From positions 1 to 45,537 of the forward strand of contig JAQWBS010000010.1 of assembly GCA_028706255.1 (NCBI GenBank): a DNA stretch of 45,537 bases, written 5' to 3'. Below the pieces are notes generated by a model. It was given only the letters and a program-made list of their open reading frames with translations, did not search any database and had not been told where the DNA came from. Position 1 is the stretch's first letter, and each line of letters starts with the position of its first letter. Shown one piece after another: positions 17,001-25,964 of the stretch. Source of the stretch: Alphaproteobacteria bacterium. GTDB taxonomy: Bacteria > Pseudomonadota > Alphaproteobacteria > RF32 > CAG-239. Both the position numbers and the translations under genes were made by a program.

Positions 17001-19121
17001 AATTGCTCCGCCGTAAGCATAAGCTTGAGCTAAGGCTGAGGTGTGATTTCCTTTGAAATTTCCTGAAATGTTATTAATTGTGCCGAGGGATATGTGAATT
17101 GCACCGCCTGTGGCACTGCTTGAACTTGAGAGTTGGGCATAGTTGTTGATGAAGTTTCCTTCAATTGTGCCTATTTTGGCATCATTACTGTTTAAGGAAA
17201 TTGCCCCCCCATTGGAAACGCCTGTTGAATAAATATAGTTTTCAATGAAATTTGCGTAAATGCTGGTGATTTCCCCTTTATCAAGGTAGATTGCTCCCCC
17301 TTGAGACGTTTTTCCTGAAAGATAGCTTATGGCATAATTATTGATGAATGCCCCTCTGATTGACCCAATTTTTTCACCTGTACCTGTTGCATAAATCGCT
17401 CCACCTTTGGCGTTGTTTTTCTCTGAGTAAGCATAGTTTCCCGAGAAAGTTCCTGATAGTGATGTGATTTTTTTTGTTGCATCGCCAGTGGTATAAATTG
17501 CTCCTCCGAAAACCTCTGAATCTTGGCTTCGGGCATAGTTACTGATGAAATCGCCTTTAATGTTGCCAATGTTCCCTTCTTCGTTATAAATTGCACCGCC
17601 TTGTGTTGCTCCCATTGTAGAATTAATGAAGTTTCCAATAAAGTTGCCGTTGATGTCTCCGATTTTAGAAGAATAGATAAAAATTGCTCCACCTTTGTTT
17701 CTTGTGTAACCAAGTGTTCCTGTGTAAATTGCATAATTATTTATGAAATCTCCGGTGATTGAAGCGATGCCGTCGGGGTGGCTTAAAATATAAATTGCAC
17801 CGCCTTCAACATTTCGATTTCCGATGATTCCATTATTAATGAAATCCCCTTTAATATGACCAATTTTACCCATGTTGTGAATGGCTCCGCCTTGGACATC
17901 GTCTATTTCGGATTCTGCTGTGTTACTAATAAAATCACCGGTGATATTGCCGATGTCAGATGTGAGGCTTGTGGCATAAATTGCGCCGCCTTGAGCCTTG
18001 GCGGTGGTAGATAGAACATAGTTGCCAATGAAATGACCAATAATCTCGCCAATGACACTTCGGTTATAAATTGCTCCGCCTAAGGATGATGCTTGAGAGA
18101 ACGTATAATTTCCTAAAAAATTAGAGGTGAGTTTGTTAATGATTGCTTCATTTCCTAACGCCCCACCCATAGCAGTGGAAGAGGTTTGAATATAGTTGCC
18201 GATGAAATCTCCATTGATGTTTTTGATGGTGCTATTGCCTCTGTTGAAAATTGCTCCACCTTGTCCGGTATGTGTGCTTGAGATAATGCTATTGCCGATG
18301 AAGTTTCCAAGAATGCTTTCAATGGTGCTGGTAAAGGAATAGATTGCCATCCCAAAAGCTTGACCTGAAGATGTTTCTTTTCTGAATTGGTTGTTAATGA
18401 AGTCGCCAACAATATTTCCTGCAACACTATTGAGTATGTGGATGCCTATACCTGCACTAATGGTTGAAGATGAACCGTTTTTGTTGTTAATAAAGTCACC
18501 ATATACGTCGCCAATTCCGATAGCACTTGTAATCTGGATGGCACCGTTTTCTTTATTATAAAAATGATTTTCAATTGTTGTTGAACTGGCAATAATTGGT
18601 GTTGTTCCAGTGTAAATATTTCCTGTTTGTTCAGCTTTTTCTATGTAATTTATTTTATAGTAAGTTTCTACCAGTTCTCCACGAACGATACTTGGTATTT
18701 TGAAATGATAGTCGTCGAAAGTTTCCCAATCAATGACCTCACTTGTGTCAATAACAAAGAAAAGCTCTGTATTGTCATAAAGGCTTTTTATGGTGGACGG
18801 ATAGCTGGTTAAATCTGTTCTGTTCAGAGTTGGTGTAAAACCCGTGAAGTCATATGGCGTATAGGTGTAAGTATAATGGGTCGTTGAAAGAACATCATCT
18901 TCAAAGGTGTAATTTGTGAATTTTCTAAACAGATTTGGATTTTCATATTCAATTGGAAGCAATGGATCAAATGAAATTTCGTAAGCACTTTCTTGGCTGG
19001 ATTCGCCTTTTTCGTAGAGTTTATCAAGTGTTGTTTCAGGATTGGAAAAATCCACACTTGCGAATGCTGGTATGGTACTAAAAGTCAGTGCTAGAATTAG
19101 TATAATAGTATTTAATTTCAT
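14025..19121 (-). CDS. Giant autotransporter (type Va) with beta-helix repeat passenger
   Basis: A signal peptide at the N-terminus (from MKLNTIILIL; cut near AFAS) precedes a roughly 1400-residue passenger. Residues about 270-800 hold 16 near-regular repeats of about 30-36 residues, each with a GGAIY/GGAIH turn and a G-x-F-x-x-N-Y strand, typical of a right-handed beta-helix. A later region repeats GGVI/GGAI. The last roughly 260 residues are an autotransporter barrel ending in LGLNYNW, the usual aromatic terminus. The function is likely surface adhesion or interaction. An in-frame ATG at 19148 would add nine hydrophilic residues before the leader; neither start has a strong SD, and I chose 19121 for the leader. 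Confidence 0.9.
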   Translation of the reverse strand: MKLNTIILILALTFSTIPAFASVDFSNPETTLDKLYEKGESSQESAYEISFDPLLPIEYENPNLFRKFTNYTFEDDVLSTTHYTYTYTPYDFTGFTPTLNRTDLTSYPSTIKSLYDNTELFFVIDTSEVIDWETFDDYHFKIPSIVRGELVETYYKINYIEKAEQTGNIYTGTTPIIASSTTIENHFYNKENGAIQITSAIGIGDVYGDFINNKNGSSSTISAGIGIHILNSVAGNIVGDFINNQFRKETSSGQAFGMAIYSFTSTIESILGNFIGNSIISSTHTGQGGAIFNRGNSTIKNINGDFIGNYIQTSSTAMGGALGNEAIINKLTSNFLGNYTFSQASSLGGAIYNRSVIGEIIGHFIGNYVLSTTAKAQGGAIYATSLTSDIGNITGDFISNTAESEIDDVQGGAIHNMGKIGHIKGDFINNGIIGNRNVEGGAIYILSHPDGIASITGDFINNYAIYTGTLGYTRNKGGAIFIYSSKIGDINGNFIGNFINSTMGATQGGAIYNEEGNIGNIKGDFISNYARSQDSEVFGGAIYTTGDATKKITSLSGTFSGNYAYSEKNNAKGGAIYATGTGEKIGSIRGAFINNYAISYLSGKTSQGGAIYLDKGEITSIYANFIENYIYSTGVSNGGAISLNSNDAKIGTIEGNFINNYAQLSSSSSATGGAIHISLGTINNISGNFKGNHTSALAQAYAYGGAIHLTNNNNKISFLEGVFDGNYASSAVRDARGGAIYTNGILENISASFLNNYVETKGVGRLVVGGAIYANNNLVFSTNGKNIEFTGNYLNNNGTKSYNSIFLDTSTTNDRTISMLANQGGSITFNDEIVGGRVSGQSVLYGNTYKINITGEQDSNGKPTGEVAFNASVINAAQVNVKDAILKLGSYNHGNSSFTNNEGHGLFLPASGTTAMTTLSLNNSVLHLNYDTYQNLKLASIVSTNNSSIIFGANFENGTSDQITATTADASQSINLRAIKIDGAVQMDKEITLFNNKTSGYLDIGNIDSFVLIHNAHKYGLSYDAGTLKIAYDLGDVYPIYIETTTGIDSTTMDGTSNEGVIVNDDVGTVTNSSFNNNSNNGNTHSIAGDGGVILNNKDLMVINSSFESNNAKGNGGVIANNTNGLLSVENSTFSGNAAEGLGGAIYSAEDLSISASDSITSSFNNNTQSNGSANDVYVDNGKTLTLSATSGGALSFNSGIDGNNYKLNVTGSDDGNINLNSQAKNVSSLKLSGATLNVAQNDYLQNLDVELTSGTLNFANNEIGDILFNSLQGGSGLLNINFNPDALTSDLLKISGDFEGNVSLVLNALDTQGNSGFSFGTMNNSSTNDKILFAEVLNDNLNTSGTFSIYRIIGSPYEWFTSFDATTMSWYLALPQNTTPVASAEIIPYLGMMSASLEQTRTLQSSLKHKTAISRPEVTKCVLTYNGRTCDKMRMLQSWVNPVVYNSSQHNPVDMKSEISGLDAGFDLQNDIYNKLGLFLSFRNGEHKFNGRGEKYFSSNSSETNINSYLAGIYYRRDKNNYWLLSSIYGGMQRAKIRTEDNLHAKNNALQLGGDIELGQTYDLAPSWKLSKAIALSYTYLDLNKIEDNYGKQAKYDALHHGEIEASLMLEKYFDLNGNKSLLYFKPSLIQTLTAEDNIYITGLEKTKGYHDRLFGKIEFGGRTYLTNNLSTYGNVSYMGSNKYDAFSATLGLNYNW

Positions 19122-19505
19122 TCTGTTATGTTCTTGGTTCTTGTTCATGTTTTCTACACTTTAAACCTTTAACATTAGATTAATTTCAAACGATATTCTT
19201 TATCGTTATTATTCTCAATCCTTGAGAATACTATATTATTATATATTGTTTTTTGAAATATTTAAAGGTTTTTTTGAATGGTTTGGTGGTTTTGATTCGG
19301 ATTCTTTTTTTATATAGATAAGGGCCAAAAATTTCAGAAATTCTGCTCATCTTTTCCATTTTTTATAGTAATTTGATTGTTAATAATATTTATTTCTATT
19401 AATAAATAGATTATTTAGACAAAAAAGTAAAGATTTTTTTTGTCCTCTTTAATATTTTAACAGGGCTATTATCTTGTTATCAGAAAGCTTATTGGAGGAA
19501 AAGAG
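19122..19505. promoter_or_regulatory. Divergent intergenic region with two adjacent inverted repeats
   Basis: About 360 bp between the leftward autotransporter and a rightward membrane-protein gene. It holds AACGATA-TTCTT-TATCGTT (19189-19207) and ATTCTCAA-TCC-TTGAGAAT (19211-19229), 3 bp apart. They sit 40-80 bp upstream of the autotransporter, where operators or promoter elements are expected. The remainder is AT-rich with no ORF. Which promoters lie here I cannot say. Confidence 0.5.
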
Positions 19506-20207
19506 ATGTCTGAAAATGTTGATATTCAAATTACGAAAGAAACCAAAGAAGACCTAATCTATAAAACAGGTTGGTTGACAATTCTGCCAATTGGGATTTG
19601 GTATGTTTTTTATTATCTTTTTAATGTTGGAGCATTAAGCTTTTACGGCATTATCTCTGGTTATTCCGAGATGCGGGTGGAAATTGATTTTTTCTCAACA
19701 ATTTTTATTGGAGGTCTTTTCTTTGCTTGTTTGATTCTCATCTATAATTTGGTTCAAGAAAAAATTAGAGTTTATAAGCTCTTGGTTATTGCTAGTATGT
19801 TTTTCATTGATATTGTTTTGTTTCTTTTTAATTGGATATTGGGTTTAGGAGTGGCGGTTTGTTTGGGATTTAGTTTGTCTTTTCTTTTGAAAAAAAATGT
19901 GCTCAGAGGAATGTCGCAATATCGTAAGAATATTATCATCATTACTTCTTTTATTGCCTTGTTTGTTTTTTCTTTTGGAACAGGATATTTTTATTCTAAA
20001 AAATATTCTGATTATTACTGTGTTAACAGTTCTTTTGAAACAGGAAAAAAATTGGTGCTAGTTGCCAGACTTAATCAGCTAACAGGTGTCTTCGTAGATT
20101 CTGAAGATATCCATAATAATTTTTTTGATAAAAATAAGTATTATGTCAAAACCTTGATTGGGCAAGAGCTTCATCGTTGCGATATTGAGGAAAATGATGG
20201 AGCTTAA
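19506..20207 (+). CDS. Integral membrane protein of unknown function
   Basis: A 233-residue protein with five predicted hydrophobic segments (about 22-48, 62-85, 92-112, 112-128 and 143-165), followed by a C-terminal soluble stretch of about 65 residues. I do not recognise a family. A strong SD (GGAGGAAAAGAG) precedes ATG 19506. The stop overlaps the stop of the convergent flagellin gene by 3 bp (20205-20207 against 20204-20206 on the other strand). Confidence 0.7.
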   Translation: MSENVDIQITKETKEDLIYKTGWLTILPIGIWYVFYYLFNVGALSFYGIISGYSEMRVEIDFFSTIFIGGLFFACLILIYNLVQEKIRVYKLLVIASMFFIDIVLFLFNWILGLGVAVCLGFSLSFLLKKNVLRGMSQYRKNIIIITSFIALFVFSFGTGYFYSKKYSDYYCVNSSFETGKKLVLVARLNQLTGVFVDSEDIHNNFFDKNKYYVKTLIGQELHRCDIEENDGA

Positions 20208-22075
20208 GAAAAGAGTTTTAGAATGGAATTTGCAGCTTCTGAGGCAAGCGAAAGCGAATTAATGCCAAGCTGTTGGCGAACTTGTAAGGCTAACATATTT
20301 GCAGATTCTTCGTTCATATCGGCAAGGGTTAATTTATCCGAACCTTCTTCCAAAATGTTGATAAGATTTTCAGTGAAGCTTAAACGATTGCTGATGGTGC
20401 TATATGTGTTGCTGAAATTTTCTGAGAAAATTCGCAACTTATTAATAGCTTCATCAACTTGATTAATAGTTATGGTCACATCTTCCACGCCATACCAATT
20501 CACTTCTTCAAGCCCTAGTCCTTGTGCTGTGGCATCTTTGCCTTCAATGGTTAAGCTAGAACTTCTATTTTCGTTGAAAAATAGTTGAAGGTTTTGGTTA
20601 AGAAGCAAATTAACGCCATTATAACTGCTGTCTGAAATGAGCATATTATATTGCTCAAGAAGTTGGTTGTAAGCCAAAGAAGCCTCGGGGTTAACCACTT
20701 CAAAAGTGCCTATGTTGTGTGTTTTTTCTCCTTCTTTAAGCTCTTCCAAAAATTTGTCATAGCTATATGTCGATGACGTGAAATTGCTATTACCACTGAG
20801 GCTATTGATATTTCCAGTAAGCAGGTTTGAAGTTGTGCTCTGATAAACTTCATATGAAGTTTGTCCACTGTTTTTGATGCCAATGATTGCTCCTGCAGAA
20901 ATATTTGAATTTGTGCCTTCAAAGGTGTACCAGTCACTTTCAATGAAGACTTTGGCTGTGCTTAGAAAATTTAAGTTTCCACGAAAGCCACGGGCATAAG
21001 TTCCCGTCACTTGAATATCAATTTCTCCTGATAAACTGTTATTATTTAAATGTTCAATTCCATGAGAAAGTGAACCTGAGGTTTTGATGTTGATTGTTCC
21101 TTGAGAATATATATTTCCAAATCTTAAAGCAGAAGAGGAATTTCCGGTTGTCTCAATATTAATGATAGCACCTTGTGTGATGTTGAGTGTTGGAATGTTG
21201 TTATAGCCATTGTGAAAAATGCCTTGCACAGAACCTCCTGATGCTTTGATGTTGATTGTGCCGCTCATTTCCACAACAGAATTAATTTTACTGGAAATTG
21301 CTCCAATGTATGCACTTTGATTATTTGTGCGATGACTTGTTAGTGTTACATCAAGATTTCTAAGTTTTACGCCTGTTTTGTTGTTGATGTAAACGACTGC
21401 AACATCTTCCCCCGTATATTCCGTATTCATTGAAAGAGTTAAGTTCTCAAGCGAGGAATTGTTTCCCATAGTGACACCACTTTTAAACTGACTTCCCATA
21501 TCAAAAGAAAGAGAGCCAGTGTTACTTGCATCAAAATCTTCGTCATAACCATGTTCTTCAAGATATGTTTGAATTCCCGCAAGTTTCACACCGTCTTTGA
21601 CGGTTAATGCTTCATCTCCCATATCAATGTCCCCGAAAACATAAATTGTTTCTCCAGCAACAGCTGAATTAAGCTTGGAAATCAGAGAGGCTTTAGTAGT
21701 GGCAACTTTGTTCATATTAATGTTGCTATCTTCAAGCCAATTCAAATCAATGGTTGTTTTTTTGGTTGTGTTTTCTTGTCCCGCAATTGCTGAGGCTTTC
21801 AGAAGTTGTAGAAGTTTTTCGCCACTCTTAAGTGTGGTTGCTGCTGTTTCAATCGTTTTTGCTCCTTGTTCCATTGTTTCAAGAAGAGCGGAAAGATCTT
21901 GCGAACGATTTTCTAAGTTTGCAGCGGTGAAAAAGGAATTTGGATTATCAATTGCAGAAGTAACTTTTTTACCTGTTGCTAATCTTTTTTGAGTAATAGC
22001 AAGTAAGTCTGTTGTTTTTTTATTCGACAACAGATTATAACGCATTGCAGATGATAGAGTTACGTTATTTGATAA
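20204..22075 (-). CDS. Flagellin-like protein with large beta-helix-like central insert; apparent TTA start
   Basis: The N-terminal part matches alphaproteobacterial flagellin D0/D1 (NLLS, then RLATGKKVTSAIDNP and NLENRSQDLSALL). The last about 165 residues match the C-terminal D1/D0 (YNQLLEQY, SYNGVNLL, ending ANSILKLFS). Between them, about residues 115-450, lies a beta-rich, Thr/Asn/Gly-rich insert with repeats such as TINIKASGG, INIETTG and TINIKTSG, resembling a beta-helix. The first ATG is at 22045, but homologous coding (LSNNVTLSSA) continues upstream to a TTA at 22075, seven bases after AAAGGAG (22084-22090). Either UUA initiates or the start was mutated. No other flagellar gene is in the window. 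Confidence 0.78.
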   Translation of the reverse strand, partial: LSNNVTLSSAMRYNLLSNKKTTDLLAITQKRLATGKKVTSAIDNPNSFFTAANLENRSQDLSALLETMEQGAKTIETAATTLKSGEKLLQLLKASAIAGQENTTKKTTIDLNWLEDSNINMNKVATTKASLISKLNSAVAGETIYVFGDIDMGDEALTVKDGVKLAGIQTYLEEHGYDEDFDASNTGSLSFDMGSQFKSGVTMGNNSSLENLTLSMNTEYTGEDVAVVYINNKTGVKLRNLDVTLTSHRTNNQSAYIGAISSKINSVVEMSGTINIKASGGSVQGIFHNGYNNIPTLNITQGAIINIETTGNSSSALRFGNIYSQGTINIKTSGSLSHGIEHLNNNSLSGEIDIQVTGTYARGFRGNLNFLSTAKVFIESDWYTFEGTNSNISAGAIIGIKNSGQTSYEVYQSTTSNLLTGNINSLSGNSNFTSSTYSYDKFLEELKEGEKTHNIGTFEVVNPEASLAYNQLLEQYNMLISDSSYNGVNLLLNQNLQLFFNENRSSSLTIEGKDATAQGLGLEEVNWYGVEDVTITINQVDEAINKLRIFSENFSNTYSTISNRLSFTENLINILEEGSDKLTLADMNEESANMLALQVRQQLGINSLSLASEAANSILKLFS

Positions 22076-22083
22076 AGTTCTTC

Positions 22084-22090
22084 TCCTTTA
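22084..22090 (-). promoter_or_regulatory. Shine-Dalgarno that decides the flagellin start
   Basis: AAAGGAG on the minus strand lies 7 bases before the TTA codon at 22075 and about 38 bases before the first ATG (22045). The spacing fits translation from the TTA codon, not from the ATG. Confidence 0.7.
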
Positions 22091-22184
22091 GTTATTGATT
22101 CATAATAATATACGAATGAAAGTATAGCATTTTTTTTAGTCCTTGTGCGGAATTTCATTGAGTTGTCAACGTATTTTTATAAAG

Positions 22185-22224
22185 TTTAGCCTATGTGTGC
22201 TATTATTTCACGACATAGGCTAAA
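22185..22224 (-). terminator. Hairpin downstream of tolB (possible terminator)
   Basis: A perfect 12-bp inverted repeat (22185-22196 with 22213-22224) with a 16-base loop lies about 33 bp past the tolB stop. On the minus strand it is followed by AAACTTTAT rather than a T-run, so terminator function is uncertain. Confidence 0.4.
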
Positions 22225-22257
22225 GTTATTGAAACCGAAAAGGTCTTTTTCTAAGTC

Positions 22258-23574
22258 TTAACGACCAAGTAAAGGCGACCAAGCTGGATCTGAGGCATCG
22301 GAAGGCGTGACAACTTGTCTTTCATTATATCCTGTTAAGTCGATAGAATATAATTTGACAGAGCTTGTGCGCGTAAATCTTCCAGGCTGTTCTTGTCTAA
22401 AGAACATTAAAACACGGCCGTTAGGAGACCAAACAGGTGCTTCCACGAGATATCCGCTGGCAAGTTGACGTTCTCCAGTTCCATCAGGATACATAACACC
22501 GATGAAAAACTGTCCGCCAGACATTTTTGTGAAGGCAATATAATCTCCACGAGGTGACCATGTTGGCGTTGCGTAGCGTCCTTGTCCAAAACTAATTCTC
22601 TGAACATTGCTGCCGTCAGCATTCATAATATAAATCTGCTGATTTCCGCCGCGATCGGAGTTGAACACAATCTTTGAGCCATCAGGTGAATAGCTTGCAG
22701 ATGTGTCAATGGCAGGATGTTTTGTGAGTTGTTTAGTTGCTTTTGTTCTCAAATTCATTTCATAGATTTCGGAGTTTCCATTAGCAGCATAGCTTAAGAG
22801 AAGCTTGTTGCCGTCTGGAGAAAATACCGGTGCAAAAGTCATGCCTGGAAAATGTCCGACAAGCTCTTGACGTCCGGTTTCAATGTCCAAAAGATAAACT
22901 CTTGGAGTTGAACCTGCATATGACATATATGTAATCTTTTGTGAGTTTGGAGAAAATCTTGGGGTTAAAGCCATAGATGCTCCTGAGGAGAGATATTTAT
23001 GGTTTTCTCCATCTTGATCCATAATTGCCAATCTTTTAACTCTTTTTGTTGCTGGACCGCTTTCTGCAATATAAACAACACGAGAGTCAAAGTAACCTTT
23101 TTCCCCTGTCAATCTTTCATAAATTGCGTCTGCAATGATGTGTCCAACACGTCTCCAATTGCTTTTTGGGGTGGTGAATGTTTGTGCAAAAAGTTCTTGT
23201 CCAGCAGGGATATCCCACAGGCGAATGTTTACACGATAGTTATTTCCACTCTCAGAAATTGAGCCTTGGATGAGGGCGTGAACTTTAATTGCACGCCAGT
23301 CAACAAAATTCGGATTTTCATCGATGTTTGAGAAAACTTGAATGTAGCTTTCTTCCTTAACCATTCTGAACAAGCCTGAGCGTTCCAAGTCACCAACGAC
23401 AACTTTCTTGATTTTATCTCCTTGCATTCCAAGTAAAAAGCCGTTATTAGACATTTCAGGAAAGGCGATTGGCATTGGATCGCTTTGAGCACCAACAACA
23501 TCAATTGTGAGTTCGGCTTTGCTTAAACTTGGAAGAAGACAAAGAAAAAGGGTTAACATATATCTGATTTTCAT
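22258..23574 (-). CDS. tolB: Tol-Pal system protein TolB
   Basis: A 438-residue periplasmic beta-propeller protein of the Tol-Pal envelope-integrity and cell-division system. A signal peptide (about 1-20, ending SKAE) is followed by the N-terminal domain (about 21-165) and six WD40-like/PD40 blades with [18 protein letters not shown] and [10 protein letters not shown] signatures. Length matches the family. The usual pal and tolQRA neighbours are not present here; tolB is divergent from ruvX across 86 bp. Confidence 0.96.
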   Translation of the reverse strand: MKIRYMLTLFLCLLPSLSKAELTIDVVGAQSDPMPIAFPEMSNNGFLLGMQGDKIKKVVVGDLERSGLFRMVKEESYIQVFSNIDENPNFVDWRAIKVHALIQGSISESGNNYRVNIRLWDIPAGQELFAQTFTTPKSNWRRVGHIIADAIYERLTGEKGYFDSRVVYIAESGPATKRVKRLAIMDQDGENHKYLSSGASMALTPRFSPNSQKITYMSYAGSTPRVYLLDIETGRQELVGHFPGMTFAPVFSPDGNKLLLSYAANGNSEIYEMNLRTKATKQLTKHPAIDTSASYSPDGSKIVFNSDRGGNQQIYIMNADGSNVQRISFGQGRYATPTWSPRGDYIAFTKMSGGQFFIGVMYPDGTGERQLASGYLVEAPVWSPNGRVLMFFRQEQPGRFTRTSSVKLYSIDLTGYNERQVVTPSDASDPAWSPLLGR

Positions 23575-23660
23575 TTTGAATTTTTCCTTAAAAAAAGAAT
23601 CTTACAGTTGTAAAAATCATATAGAAAAAGTATTAAAAATAGATTAGTGTTTATTAAAAT

Positions 23661-24143
23661 ATGCAAGAAAAGGAAGAAATTTTGGAAGTTTTAGAATTTA
23701 AAAATAGTTTGAAGAAAAACACGGCTATCCTTGGTTTTGATTATGGTTCAAAGCGGTTGGGTGTTGCAGTCTCCGACTTGTTGCGAATCATTGCAACTTC
23801 TTACAAAATTGTTTATCGAACAGATTTTGAAAAAGACATTCAAGAAATTAAAAAGATTATTGAAGCAAAAGAAGTTGGTGGAATTGTTTATGGGCTTCCG
23901 CTTCAAATGAATGGAGAAGAGGGCGACATTGCCAAAGAAGTAAGAACATTTGCTGAGAAAGTTTTTCAAGCCACAAATTTGCCTTACACTTTTTGGGACG
24001 AAAGACTTTCCTCCTCTGCAATGGAAAATTTTTTAATTAAAGAAGTGGATATGAACCGCAAACGTCGTAAAGAAGTTTTGGATTCCTCAGCGGCTTCTTT
24101 CATTTTGCAAGGCTTCTTAGATAGATTAAGTTTTATTTCGTGA
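23661..24143 (+). CDS. ruvX: Putative Holliday-junction resolvase RuvX/YqgF
   Basis: A 160-residue RNase H-fold protein of the YqgF family, linked to 16S rRNA 5'-end processing and possible junction resolution. Key segments are GFDYGSKRLGVAVSD (about 25-40), VYGLPLQMNGEEGD (about 77-90) and WDERLSS (about 113-120). The N-terminus has a 20-residue extension before the first strand. It overlaps the convergent amidase gene by 11 bp at the end (24133-24143). Confidence 0.92.
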   Translation: MQEKEEILEVLEFKNSLKKNTAILGFDYGSKRLGVAVSDLLRIIATSYKIVYRTDFEKDIQEIKKIIEAKEVGGIVYGLPLQMNGEEGDIAKEVRTFAEKVFQATNLPYTFWDERLSSSAMENFLIKEVDMNRKRRKEVLDSSAASFILQGFLDRLSFIS

Positions 24144-24864
24144 GGCTGAACCGATAAGCAACAGCTCTCAGTGTTTTGAAAAAGAGTTCACCCGTTAGGA
24201 GCTCTTTTTTTCCGACAGGATAAACATTGTCAACAAGGTGCATGACATCTTCATCAAGTTCAACCTCTTGAGGCAAGAAACGACGGCGGAAAGCGTAAGC
24301 CGACGCAATTTTTCTTTCTTCATCTCTGGTGTCATAACCAATTATTTCTAAGAGTTCATCTGCGTCATTACTATCAATTTTGTCAGAATCATCTAAGTCA
24401 TACCAAAGACTGATGCTTTTTTCCGCAAGTTCTTCCCATGGAAAACAAAGATTAGGGTCTGGTTTTCGAAGTGGTGCAATGTCTGAATGAGCAACAATGT
24501 TTTGTGGCTTAATTTTATGTCTTTCAATGATATCTTTTAGAAGGAGCACAAGCGATTCAATTTGCTTTTTGCCATATGCTGATTGTCCTAATGTTTCATT
24601 AGAAAGCTCAATTCCGATGGAGCGGTCGTTGATGTTTTCTTTCTCATTCCAAAAACTAATTCCTGCGTGGAAAGCTTTTTTTTCTTCTTCAACTGTTTGA
24701 ATAATCTCTCCGTTATAGCCAATGATGTAATGGGAGCTTAGGTTTAACTCATCAAGAAGTCGAGCCATCTCATCACTGCTTTGTCTCGAGCAGTGCAAAA
24801 CAATCATATCAATATATGAATTTCTGTCGCTAAAATGAGGAAGTGGTCTTTTTATGATTTCCAT
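24133..24864 (-). CDS. N-acetylmuramoyl-L-alanine amidase, AmpD-like
   Basis: A cytoplasmic amidase_2/PGRP-fold enzyme, expected to remove peptide from (anhydro)muropeptides during cell-wall recycling. Zinc ligands are H24 (VLHCS), H126 (AHSD) and D136 (KPDP); catalytic E86 and K134 are in the AmpD positions. H66 lies in the conserved FHAG loop. No signal peptide. A C-terminal domain (about 165-235) looks like the helical peptidoglycan-binding-like tail seen in alphaproteobacterial AmpD homologues. The downstream end overlaps ruvX. Confidence 0.85.
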   Translation of the reverse strand: MEIIKRPLPHFSDRNSYIDMIVLHCSRQSSDEMARLLDELNLSSHYIIGYNGEIIQTVEEEKKAFHAGISFWNEKENINDRSIGIELSNETLGQSAYGKKQIESLVLLLKDIIERHKIKPQNIVAHSDIAPLRKPDPNLCFPWEELAEKSISLWYDLDDSDKIDSNDADELLEIIGYDTRDEERKIASAYAFRRRFLPQEVELDEDVMHLVDNVYPVGKKELLTGELFFKTLRAVAYRFSLTK

Positions 24865-24962
24865 AAAAACGCTCTCTGAAAATTTGGGTTACATCACTTA
24901 ATTTGTCTTATTTTACTCTTTAAGTGTTCAAAAAGAATTAATGTGGTTTAAAATTTATATAT

Positions 24963-25901
24963 TTATCCTCTTGTTTTATTTATTTTATTTGTGATTATTC
25001 TTGGTCTTTGAGCCGGCTCTTTAAGATAGGTATAAATTTCACTGACATCTTTTATAAAGGCTTGGTTTTCATTTTGCGGGGTCATTTCCGCTTTAATATG
25101 GTTGAAAATGCCGTTCATATATTGTTTTGCAACGGTTTTGCTGGCTTCAAAGTCTAAGTTTTTGGTCCAAGTGGCAAATCTAGCAAGGGCGTCTGCTCTT
25201 GTTGTTTCGTCTTCTCTATTCGGATTTTCACCTTTCAAGATTGCTTCTTTAACTTTTGGAGAGATTTTAGCTTCAGGTTTATATTTCGGGTCCATCAATT
25301 CCAATCTGCCAAGGAGACCTTTTTGAGAAACTTCAAGAATGTTCGACATCTTGTCCGCATCAGTCAAAATTCGGCTGAAAAATAATACCTTTTCTTTTTC
25401 AGGTTTGCTGAGGTTTTGAAATTCTGAATCTTGATTAATCGCTTCGTCAAAATTTCTGGCATCGTGATATTTAATGGGGAGCAAAATGTTCGGGTCTTTT
25501 TCTCCAAGTTCTTTTAAGATTACATAGCTTTCTCTTGCATGTGTGAAGTTTGTTTGCTTTTTCTGTTCGTTATTCAAGAAAAGCCCCGTAGAAAAGTCCA
25601 CTTCACGAAGGCGGCCAATGTCGTGGAGGTAAGCATTAATATCCATCACTTCAAAAGCTCTTTTTTGGTCAAGTCCTAAGGTGTCAATTTTTGACAGAAG
25701 TTCATTTTCTTTTTTCAAATCTTGGGTGCATTGATAAACCATATAGGGATGAGGAAAAGATTTTCTATAAATCCATTTTTTCACTTTAAGTTGCTCTTCC
25801 GCAGTTTTAGAATCCGCCGAAGTTGTTGCTTCAAGTTTGAGACGTGTTTCTCGCAACATTGTTTTGAGAATGCTTTTAGCCTTAGGAAGAGAAAGTGTCA
25901 T
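24963..25901 (-). CDS. HD-domain phosphohydrolase-like protein
   Basis: A 312-residue cytoplasmic protein. HD-superfamily metal motifs are visible: LHDIGR (about residue 92), H of FTHARESY, YHDARN and LTDADKMS. The fold is that of nucleotide phosphohydrolases and HD-type phosphodiesterases. The substrate is unknown. The C-terminal 60 residues are helical and charged, with a basic end. It is followed 63 bp upstream on the same strand by the DjlA-like gene. Confidence 0.78.
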   Translation of the reverse strand: MTLSLPKAKSILKTMLRETRLKLEATTSADSKTAEEQLKVKKWIYRKSFPHPYMVYQCTQDLKKENELLSKIDTLGLDQKRAFEVMDINAYLHDIGRLREVDFSTGLFLNNEQKKQTNFTHARESYVILKELGEKDPNILLPIKYHDARNFDEAINQDSEFQNLSKPEKEKVLFFSRILTDADKMSNILEVSQKGLLGRLELMDPKYKPEAKISPKVKEAILKGENPNREDETTRADALARFATWTKNLDFEASKTVAKQYMNGIFNHIKAEMTPQNENQAFIKDVSEIYTYLKEPAQRPRIITNKINKTRG

Positions 25902-25964
25902 CTTTTTAAAACCTCTTATGTTTGATTTTTTGTTTCCCTATTATACAAACTTTCAGATTTTTGT

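Noticed and set aside
15700-18500. CRISPR-like regular DNA repeats in the autotransporter gene
   Set aside because: The repeats are coding, of variable length and diverged, and encode GGAI turns in frame. There are no unique spacers and no cas genes.
14599-18812. Several open frames opposite or out of frame within the autotransporter gene
   Set aside because: The repeat structure of the autotransporter keeps other frames open. Their translations are low-complexity with no start signals.
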